NCBI RefSeq assembly: GCF_008039875.1
Contig: NZ_VRUU01000031.1
Span: 1-49,283, forward strand
Length of the DNA: 49,283 nucleotides
Reading direction: 5' to 3'
Source: Methylobacterium sp. WL119
Lineage (GTDB): Bacteria > Pseudomonadota > Alphaproteobacteria > Rhizobiales > Beijerinckiaceae
The notes beneath the pieces are model-generated. The model saw only the letters and a list, made by a program, of their open reading frames with translations. It ran no database searches and had not been told where the DNA came from. Positions within the stretch are counted from its first letter, which is position 1; each line of letters starts with the position of its first letter. Of the stretch, positions 44,812 to 49,283 are shown in pieces. The translations under genes and the position numbers were made by a program.

Positions 44812-45516
44812 ATGATCATGGATGGTGGGCGTGCCGATGCCGGCGCGATGGACCGGACCGCTCGGCTTCGGACGGCGCTTCTGAGCCGCCGGTCGTTCCT
44901 GGCCGGCTCGGCGGTCGGCCTCGGCGCCCTCGGCCTCGGCAGCTGCGCGACCACCGACGGCATCCTGCTGGCCGAGGCGGCCAAGACCTACGGGCCGATG
45001 CCGGACGAGAAGTTCCCGATCCCGGCGGTCGACATCAGCAAGTTCGACCCGAAATACTATCGCCGGACGGTGCGCTACGAGACCAAGGAAGCGCCCGGCA
45101 CGATCGTCGTCGATCCCGCCAACTACTACGTCTACCGCATCGAAGGCGACGGAGCCGCGACCCGCTACGGCGCCAATGTCGGGCGCGACGGGTTCCTCTG
45201 GCACGGCGACGCCTATGTCGGCCGCAAGTCCGAGTGGGCGACCTGGACGCCGCCCAAGGAGATGATCCGGCGCCAGCCGGAGGCGGCCCAATACGCCCGC
45301 GGCATGCCGGGCGGCCTCGACAACCCGCTGGGCGCCCGCACCCTGCATCTCTACCAGAACGGCGCCTACACGCTCTACACGATCTACGCCTCGAGCGAGC
45401 CCGACACGATCGGCACCGGCATCACGAGCGGCTGCGTCGGCCTGCTCAGCCAGGACATGATCCACCTCTACGCCCGGACGCTGGTGAAGACCAAGGTAGT
45501 CGTCCTCCCGGCGTAG
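44812..45516 (+). CDS. L,D-transpeptidase-like (YkuD) protein with degenerate active site
   Basis: From the ATG at 44812 the protein has 234 residues; an ATG at 44848 is also possible. A Tat/lipoprotein-like leader (LSRRSFLAGSAVGLGALGLG then SCAT) is followed by FDPKYYRRTVRYETKEAPGT, the usual start of a YkuD domain of the ErfK/YbiS type. The catalytic Cys is kept (C208 in GTGITSGCVGLLSQDMIHLY). However, the segment that normally reads IHGT is IYASS, with Tyr192 for the active-site His, and the Arg after the Cys (GCIRM) is Gly210. It may therefore be inactive, regulatory or of altered specificity. Family members crosslink peptidoglycan or attach outer-membrane lipoproteins. Confidence 0.8.
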   Translation: MIMDGGRADAGAMDRTARLRTALLSRRSFLAGSAVGLGALGLGSCATTDGILLAEAAKTYGPMPDEKFPIPAVDISKFDPKYYRRTVRYETKEAPGTIVVDPANYYVYRIEGDGAATRYGANVGRDGFLWHGDAYVGRKSEWATWTPPKEMIRRQPEAAQYARGMPGGLDNPLGARTLHLYQNGAYTLYTIYASSEPDTIGTGITSGCVGLLSQDMIHLYARTLVKTKVVVLPA

Positions 45517-45904
45517 CCGAACGTTCGACCCTGCCCGGGAAGCCGAGCCGGCGCGCGGTCTCGCGGCGGCGGTCTGCGCCGCGCCGAGGAAGGCGGGAAG
45601 TCAGGCGGAAGGGGTGTCCGCGAGTACGTTCGTAGATCTCCATTAGACGCAGTCCTTTACTGATTTTTCATCAATGCCTACCCACGTTCTCACCCACATA
45701 CGTTCGACAAATTTAGGCGAACGATAGCGGACGAGGGCGGCCAGCCGCGGGGCCGCTAGCGATGTGACCAAGCGGTAATTTCATCGAAACAACTGACCGG
45801 TAAGTGTCGCCAGTTAGGCTTCGGTCAGACCGTCCGCGCCCGCTTGAGGTTGGCCCCTTCCTGCCTCACGCCGGGCGCGGACGTCATCACTCACGCGGCG
45901 CGGC
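45517..45904. other. Boundary region between chromosome-like and accessory DNA
   Basis: This 388-bp gap holds no convincing gene. Between about 45640 and 45830 the sequence is clearly AT-richer than anything to its left. A 7-bp inverted repeat, CTGACCG at 45793-45799 against CGGTCAG at 45822-45828, is present. No tRNA end or obvious attachment-site duplication could be seen within the window. Confidence 0.4.
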
Positions 45905-46078
45905 CTAAAGCAGGCTGCCAAGGCCTGCGCGGCGAGCCAAATTCTCGGCTAGCCGCCGGCGCTCCCCTGCCAGGGCGAGAGCAGCATCGGACTCGTTGGC
46001 GAGCCGTTCGGCTCGAGCGAGGTCGGCGACGGCCCACCGGATGTTCGCGATGGCAAGAGCGGCGAGGAGGACTCTCAT
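45905..46078 (-). CDS. Small hypothetical protein, last of a four-gene overlapping cassette
   Basis: The 57-residue protein starts MRVLLAALAIANIRWAVADL, with a hydrophobic first third, and continues in Ala/Arg/Glu-rich helix to GLGSLL. It could be a small membrane-anchored coiled coil. Its ATG overlaps the stop of the previous gene by four bases (46075-46078), so it depends on upstream translation. No family is recognised. Confidence 0.6.
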   Translation of the reverse strand: MRVLLAALAIANIRWAVADLARAERLANESDAALALAGERRRLAENLARRAGLGSLL

Positions 46079-46293
46079 CGCCTGTCCCCCTGCCGTGCGG
46101 CATCCATGGCCGCCTCCCATTGCGCCGTCAGCTTTTTGCCGAGATCCACGATCGCATAAGCGACCGTGATCAGCGGCTTCGATCCATGGGCCTGCGCTTC
46201 GGCCATGGTGCTAACGACTTGGCCCCAGCGCGCCACGTCGCGATCGTCACCTTCTAGGTCGCCGATGGCCTCCCAAGCGGACGGATTGCTCAT
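46075..46293 (-). CDS. Small hypothetical protein, third of the cassette
   Basis: The 72-residue soluble, largely helical protein begins MSNPSAWEAIGDLEGDDRDV and contains ISITVAYAIVDLG-like hydrophobic faces near its middle (PLITVAYAIVDLGKKL). It overlaps both neighbours by ATGA junctions (46290-46293 and 46075-46078). I recognise no domain. Confidence 0.6.
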   Translation of the reverse strand: MSNPSAWEAIGDLEGDDRDVARWGQVVSTMAEAQAHGSKPLITVAYAIVDLGKKLTAQWEAAMDAARQGDRR

Positions 46294-46646
46294 CGGCGAG
46301 CCTCCCGCCAATCGCATCCGACCGCTGCCAGAACCACCGGGGCGCGCGCCATGGCCTCGGCGCCGACCCTCTGCCACCAGCCCTCGTTCCCGAAGTGATC
46401 ATCGAAATGAAACGTCGCGCCGGGACAGGTTTGCGGTATGTAGTACCCCTCGCCGATCCCCGGATAGAGAGCGTTCTGCAAAGCCCGCTGTTCGTAATGG
46501 AGCCACGCCGCATAGCTCTCGGCGCACGGGATGGAGGTTGCTTCGGCCGCTTTGATCGGGTTGCCGATGAGCGTCACGCCGCCGCCGATGAGCGGGAGCA
46601 AGACGAGGCCGCGGAGGAACCCGCGGCGGTCTGATGGGGCGCTCAT
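46290..46646 (-). CDS. Exported hypothetical protein with Tat-like leader, second of the cassette
   Basis: The 118-residue protein has a probable twin-arginine leader: SDRRGFLRGLVLLPLIGGGV (R7, R8), ending before AAEATS. The mature part has three Cys (SIPCAESY, PQTCPG, VGCDW) and many aromatic residues (GEGYYIPQ, HFGNEGWWQR). It is therefore likely to fold before export and act in the periplasm. No family is recognised. It joins its neighbours by ATGA overlaps at 46643-46646 and 46290-46293. Confidence 0.6.
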   Translation of the reverse strand: MSAPSDRRGFLRGLVLLPLIGGGVTLIGNPIKAAEATSIPCAESYAAWLHYEQRALQNALYPGIGEGYYIPQTCPGATFHFDDHFGNEGWWQRVGAEAMARAPVVLAAVGCDWREARR

Positions 46647-46981
46647 GCGAACACCACATCGTTGAAGGCGCCGTGGCCATGCTGCTCAAGCGAGCCATCG
46701 AGGTCGCCGCAGCTGTTGTCGCCATCCTCGTCGTCCGTGGAACGGCCGAGCAGGTAGAGGCTACCGTCAGCCGCCCGCTCACATGTCATATGGTCGGCGT
46801 CTAAGTCCGGGTCGCCATCCAGGGTATCCAGTAGAGCAAGGTCGGCTTCGATGCGATCCGCAACGCGCTGGCGAAGGGCCTGCAGGCGCTCGTGGTCGGC
46901 ATAGCAGAAGTGGCGATCCAAGCCTCGGCGGATCGCCTCGATGGCGTCGTGTGCGGCTTGGTCGGGATCGGCTGTCCGCAT
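46643..46981 (-). CDS. Acidic hypothetical protein, first gene of the four-gene cassette
   Basis: Taken from the ATG at 46981, the protein has 112 residues. A helical N-terminal half (DQAAHDAIEAIRRGLDRHF, then LQALRQRVADRIEADLALLD) leads into an acidic tail with TLDGDPDLDADHM and STDDEDGDNSC. Short proteins with an ALLD-LDGDPDLE-type segment are common in accessory DNA of Methylobacterium and relatives, always without known function. An in-frame start at 47149 would run through the direct repeats at 47029-47080 and is rejected. Confidence 0.6.
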   Translation of the reverse strand: MRTADPDQAAHDAIEAIRRGLDRHFCYADHERLQALRQRVADRIEADLALLDTLDGDPDLDADHMTCERAADGSLYLLGRSTDDEDGDNSCGDLDGSLEQHGHGAFNDVVFA

Positions 46982-47028
46982 GGCACAAAGGGCCACGGTG
47001 ACGGGACCAAGCTGCCTCCCAGCCCCGC

Positions 47029-47080
47029 GGGGTAATAAGGCCGACGGAGCGCCAGCCTGGGGTAATAAGGGCGTGCGTGT
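47029..47080. repeat. Two 12-bp direct repeats in the divergent promoter region
   Basis: GGGGTAATAAGG occurs exactly twice, at 47029-47040 and 47069-47080, 40 bp apart (about four helical turns). Both copies lie between the cassette starting at 46981 on the minus strand and the ribbon-helix-helix gene at 47192 on the plus strand. They look like paired operator or iteron sites. Confidence 0.65.
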
Positions 47081-47173
47081 GCTATGGGCGTGGTTAGCAA
47101 TGATCGATCTCTGCGGCTCGATGGTGGTCAGGCCCGCGCGGTGGTGCAAACACCGTTGCGGGCCGAGCCGATT

Positions 47174-47212
47174 TATAATATCGTCTAATGCATGGCGTCA
47201 ATAGGCGATATT
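47174..47212 (+). promoter_or_regulatory. Promoter and operator-like inverted repeat over the RHH gene start
   Basis: A perfect -10 box, TATAAT, lies at 47174-47179, only 12 bp before the ATG at 47192, so the message would be leaderless or nearly so. A 7-bp inverted repeat, AATATCG at 47177-47183 against CGATATT at 47206-47212, overlaps the -10 box and flanks the start codon. This is a natural autoregulatory site for the ribbon-helix-helix protein it precedes. No good -35 box was found. Confidence 0.55.
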
Positions 47213-47422
47213 GGAAAAAAGAAGCGCGGTCGCCCGGCGACGGATGCGACGCCTGTCCTGGTGCGGCTGATGCCGACGCAGGTCTCTCCCCTCGACGCCT
47301 GGATTGCAGACCAGCCGGAGCCGAAGCCCTCACGTCCAGAGGCAATCCGACATGCCTTGACGGACTGGCTCACGGGCCAGGGGTACGTCCGGCATCGTGA
47401 GGATCCCGAGGGCGCGGATTAG
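47192..47422 (+). CDS. Ribbon-helix-helix (CopG/Arc-type) DNA-binding protein
   Basis: The 76-residue protein has a basic N-terminus (GKKKRGRPATDATPVLVRL) whose last residues form the likely DNA-contacting strand, then MPTQVSPLDAWIADQ and SRPEAIRHALTDWL, the two helices of a ribbon-helix-helix fold. Such proteins regulate plasmid, phage and toxin-antitoxin genes and usually repress their own promoters. The inverted repeat at 47177-47212 is a candidate operator. Its last codons are duplicated at 48389-48431. No toxin gene of a recognised family lies downstream. Confidence 0.78.
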   Translation: MASIGDIGKKKRGRPATDATPVLVRLMPTQVSPLDAWIADQPEPKPSRPEAIRHALTDWLTGQGYVRHREDPEGAD

Positions 47423-47481
47423 GGCGTGTAGCCACTACGCCTACAGGAACTCAATTCGAAATTAGAGAAGTCGATCTACCA

Positions 47482-48021
47482 ATGACAAAAGACAGCACGC
47501 TCACGCAAGCTCTGGCCAACGTGAGGCACCAGCGCGAGGCTCTTGAGGCTGAGTTTGAACGGGTGAGTGGCGAGCTATCGAAGCTCCGCTTGGCAGAGCG
47601 GTCGCTCGCATCGATCGTCGAGGGCACGCCGATGGAGGATAACACTGACGATCAGCCAAAGCGCCGTCGTGCTGCCGCTAGCGATGATCAACCTCGCGCT
47701 ACCCGCGGTCCTCGTGGACCTCGGGCCAACTCCGCGAAGGGTCGGTTGAAGGCGCTCTTAGAGGAAGCCGGTTCGCAGGGCCTATCTCACGCGCAGATCA
47801 CGGAGCGTTTGCATGACGTAGCTGCGAACACGTTGGCCACGTACCTTAGCGTGATGGCAACCAGTGGAGAATTGGTACGTCAGGGCGACTCCTATCGCTC
47901 TGGCACTCAAATTGCGGACCCAGGAAGCGACGATCCTAAGAGCCACGATCAGGAAAGCGAGGAAGCAGACGGATCGGATCATGATCAGGCGGACGATGAT
48001 CGTGCTGAGGAAGCCGCGTAG
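47482..48021 (+). CDS. Hypothetical protein: coiled coil plus winged-helix-like domain
   Basis: The 179-residue protein has an N-terminal coiled coil (8-47, LTQALANVRHQREALEAEFE and on), a basic disordered link with RRRAAASDDQPRATRGPRGP, and a winged-helix-like domain at about 85-145 (LKALLEEAGSQGLSHAQITE, then LATYLSVMATSGELVRQGD). It ends in a very acidic tail. It is probably a DNA-binding accessory protein. Codon use is less GC-biased than in the first 45 kb, consistent with foreign origin. After the stop at 48021 the same frame continues as a remnant of another gene. Confidence 0.7.
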   Translation: MTKDSTLTQALANVRHQREALEAEFERVSGELSKLRLAERSLASIVEGTPMEDNTDDQPKRRRAAASDDQPRATRGPRGPRANSAKGRLKALLEEAGSQGLSHAQITERLHDVAANTLATYLSVMATSGELVRQGDSYRSGTQIADPGSDDPKSHDQESEEADGSDHDQADDDRAEEAA

Positions 48022-48120
48022 GCCGAGGCCCTTCTGAGCTGGATCCAATTGGACTGCGACGAGCACTTGAAGGCGAAGGGCCGCCTGAAGTGAGCGCTAC
48101 GCTAGATCCTGATCGCGCCT
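48022..48120 (+). pseudogene. Remnants of two overlapping small genes
   Basis: Straight after the 179-residue gene, the same frame reads as a protein tail, LLSWIQLDCDEHLKAKGRLK, with a stop at 48091-48093. Overlapping it by GTGA, a frame from 48090 reads MSATLDPDRAF, matching the start MSDTPDPDRAA of the gene at 48740, then loses similarity. About 47 bp here (48074-48119) and at 48725-48769 are aligned with roughly 80% identity. It therefore looks like the scar of a lost copy of that gene pair. Confidence 0.5.
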
Positions 48121-48138
48121 TCGCTCCGAGAGATGCTG

Positions 48139-48373
48139 ATGCCCTACAGCCTCAAACGCCTCGCCCCCGGCAGTTTCGATCTCATCCTCGACGGCCAAGT
48201 GGTCGGCAGTTTGGTCCGCGATGTGTCGCGGGATGGGTACGAAGGCGATTTGGACAGCCGAACCACTCGCCGACAGCTCACCCTTGCCGGCGCCTTTCAC
48301 AAGTGAGGCGCACAAGTTCCCGAACCTGAAAGCAGCGGCGGACTGGCTCGATGCGGACGTGCCGGATCTTTGA
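48139..48373 (+). pseudogene. Frameshifted small hypothetical gene
   Basis: From the ATG at 48139 the frame reads MPYSLKRLAPGSFDLILDGQ then VVGSLVRDVSRDGYEG, a start typical of small accessory proteins in this genus, and stops at 48300-48305. The coherent remainder is one frame over: IWTAEPLADSSPLPAPFTSE, then AHKFPNLKAAADWLDADVPD, ending at 48373. Removing one base near 48245 rejoins both into a protein of about 78 residues. The gene is thus probably broken. Confidence 0.5.
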
Positions 48374-48388
48374 CATACCACCGCGCCC

Positions 48389-48431
48389 GGCCAGGGGTAC
48401 GTGCAGCACCGTGAGGATCCCGAGGGCGCGA
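48389..48431 (+). repeat. Partial second copy of the 3' end of the RHH gene
   Basis: Positions 48389-48431 match 47375-47418, the last 14 codons of the ribbon-helix-helix gene (TGQGYVRHREDPEGA), with about four differences in 43 bp. Only this piece of the gene is present, immediately downstream of the frameshifted gene. It marks a deletion or recombination joint between tandem copies. Confidence 0.6.
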
Positions 48432-48447
48432 ACCAAAGGAACGATCG

Positions 48448-48708
48448 ATGGCTGGCATCCCTGACTGCGAGATCGAGGACTCCCCGCTCGGCGGCAGCGT
48501 CACCCGCGACGGCGTCACGGTGCAGGTCCATATTTACCGGTTCGCCGGCACCGCGGACGAATGGACCCTAGAGGTCGTTGACCACGAAGGCGGGCACACG
48601 GCCTGGACCGGCACCTTCGCGAACGATGAGGACGCCTTCGAGGCTTTCGAACATGCGGTCGCCAAGGACGGAATACGTTCGTTCGTTGAGCAGCCGGTGG
48701 AGCACTGA
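48448..48708 (+). CDS. Small acidic hypothetical protein
   Basis: The 86-residue protein starts behind AAAGGA at the ATG at 48448. It alternates strand-like segments (GVTVQVHIYRFAGTADEWTL, EVVDHEGGHTAWTGTF) with a C-terminal helix (DAFEAFEHAVAKDGIRSF), suggesting a compact alpha/beta fold. No family is recognised. The gene is intact and follows the RHH remnant by 17 bp. Confidence 0.65.
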   Translation: MAGIPDCEIEDSPLGGSVTRDGVTVQVHIYRFAGTADEWTLEVVDHEGGHTAWTGTFANDEDAFEAFEHAVAKDGIRSFVEQPVEH

Positions 48709-48739
48709 CCGACCACCCGTATGCGAAGGGTCATCTGAA

Positions 48740-48985
48740 ATGAGCGACACGCCGGATCCTGACCGCGCCGCACGGGTAATTGCCGAGAACGTCTACGCAG
48801 CGCTCTGCCGGCAGGCGACGATGCCTGCTTACCTTCTTGAGGAGCAGACGATCGTCACGCGGCTTGTTGAAGCGATCCGTCCGCAGATCGGCATCGGCTC
48901 CACGGGAGCGATCGTCGAAGCGGCTAACGCTGCCTTATCGGCCTGGGAACAGCGTGATCCGGATGTCCGCGGTCCTCGCAGTTGA
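48740..48985 (+). CDS. Small helical hypothetical protein
   Basis: The 81-residue protein begins MSDTPDPDRAARVIAENVYA and is predicted to be helical (EEQTIVTRLVEAIRPQIGIG, then AIVEAANAALSAWEQ). Just before it, HPYAKGHLK with a stop overlapping the start (AAATGAG) is the relic of another gene tail, matching the remnant at 48022-48093. The gene itself is intact. No function is recognised. Confidence 0.6.
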   Translation: MSDTPDPDRAARVIAENVYAALCRQATMPAYLLEEQTIVTRLVEAIRPQIGIGSTGAIVEAANAALSAWEQRDPDVRGPRS

Positions 48986-49159
48986 TCAGACCGACGGTTC
49001 AGTGACCCTAGGGTAGCACTTCGGGGCTCGCTTTCAGACTGCCACGCTTCAGGCAGGCCTACGTCCGGCACAGCGTAAGACATTGAGGAGATCGCTGGCT
49101 CGGCTGCTCCTCGCTCTCTTCGATCGCAGCGTGGTCGTTTGTCTGCTGCCGGAGAGCTA

Positions 49160-49283
49160 GGGCCTGTTGTCGTCTGAACGGATTGGCTTGGCTAGCGTTT
49201 TCGTTTCTCTGAGCAGGAGGGACGATGCTGAGCGACGCCCAGTGGTCTGAACTGGAGCCTTTGGTCGAGGCCTGCCGGCCCAA
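49160..49283 (+). mobile_element. Left end of an IS5-family (IS427-like) insertion sequence
   Basis: The element appears to begin at GGGCCTGTTGTCGTCTGAAC (49160-49179), a GGGCCTGTT-type terminal inverted repeat of the IS427 group. It is set in a CTAG tetranucleotide (49157-49160), the usual target in which TA is duplicated. The transposase gene follows after 45 bp. The right end lies outside the window. Confidence 0.7.
49225..49283 (+). CDS. IS5-family transposase (DUF4096-type N-terminus), cut by the window edge
   Basis: Only 19 codons are present: MLSDAQWSELEPLVEACRP. This opening (L-D-QW--L-PL) is the conserved start of IS5-family/IS427-group transposases, often split into two frames. A strong ribosome binding site, GGAGGGA, lies just before the ATG at 49225. 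Confidence 0.82.
   Translation, partial: MLSDAQWSELEPLVEACRP

Noticed and set aside
49040..49090. A short resemblance (CTACGTCCGGCAC) to the 3' end of the RHH gene
   Set aside because: Only about a dozen bases match and similarity stops at once, so it is not distinguishable from chance.
1..49283. CRISPR arrays, rRNA, tRNA and riboswitches
   Set aside because: No regularly spaced repeats of 20-40 bp, no rRNA-like tracts, no tRNA cloverleaf and no known riboswitch core were seen on reading both strands.

Overview
The window is very GC-rich (roughly 70% or more over the first 45 kb) and gene-dense. Together with the sdhCDAB order, kdsA, mutL, DUF6894 and DUF2171 stress-type small proteins, and a DTG-type rhodopsin paired with a Brp/Blh carotenoid dioxygenase, this points to an alphaproteobacterium of the Hyphomicrobiales. 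Methylobacterium or a close relative is the most likely source. That assignment comes from gene content, not from a database search.

Positions 1-25.5 kb look like ordinary chromosome. In order: rluB (cut by the left edge), a LysE-type exporter, stress-type small proteins (DUF1328, CsbD), tadA, an SDR protein without its catalytic Tyr, a D-serine dehydratase/D-threonine aldolase-like enzyme followed 8 bp later by a RidA deaminase, a quinone oxidoreductase, a ThDP decarboxylase, an FAD monooxygenase, and a LysR regulator divergent from a DASS anion transporter. Then come the sdhCDAB operon with a strong terminator, an Inh-domain lipoprotein, a large outer-membrane beta-barrel protein, mutL, a class Ic aminotransferase-lipoprotein-kdsA operon, and a methyltransferase.

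Positions 25.5-30.4 kb (minus strand) hold the best candidate for an undescribed system. It is a tight three-gene operon: a two-domain protein ending in a DUF559/Vsr-like nuclease, a protein with two winged-helix-like ends and an Ala/Pro/Lys-rich linker, and a 1058-residue protein joining a STAND/AAA-like ATPase to a HerA/DUF87-type motor. The first gene is split by a one-base frameshift at a run of five C. Positions 30.6-35.5 kb carry an APC permease, a NodS-like methyltransferase with an unexpected Tat-like leader, small secreted proteins (PsiF repeat, collagen-like lipoprotein) and a decayed stretch.

Positions 35.5-45.5 kb carry an apparent organosulfur or heterocycle oxidation cluster (three luciferase-like monooxygenases, a SsuA-like binding protein, a cupin). 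An amidohydrolase interrupted by an in-frame amber codon follows. Next is a light module: a DTG-motif proton-pump-type rhodopsin overlapping blh, which would make its retinal. A strong hairpin sits 26 bp ahead of the rhodopsin start. An L,D-transpeptidase-like protein that has kept its Cys but lost its usual His and Arg closes this part.

From about 45.6 kb the base composition drops and the content becomes accessory: a four-gene cassette of unknown small proteins joined by ATGA overlaps, a ribbon-helix-helix gene with an operator-like inverted repeat over its promoter and start, decayed and duplicated pieces of small genes, and the left end of an IS5-family insertion sequence that runs out of the window. 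No tRNA, rRNA, CRISPR array or riboswitch was recognised.
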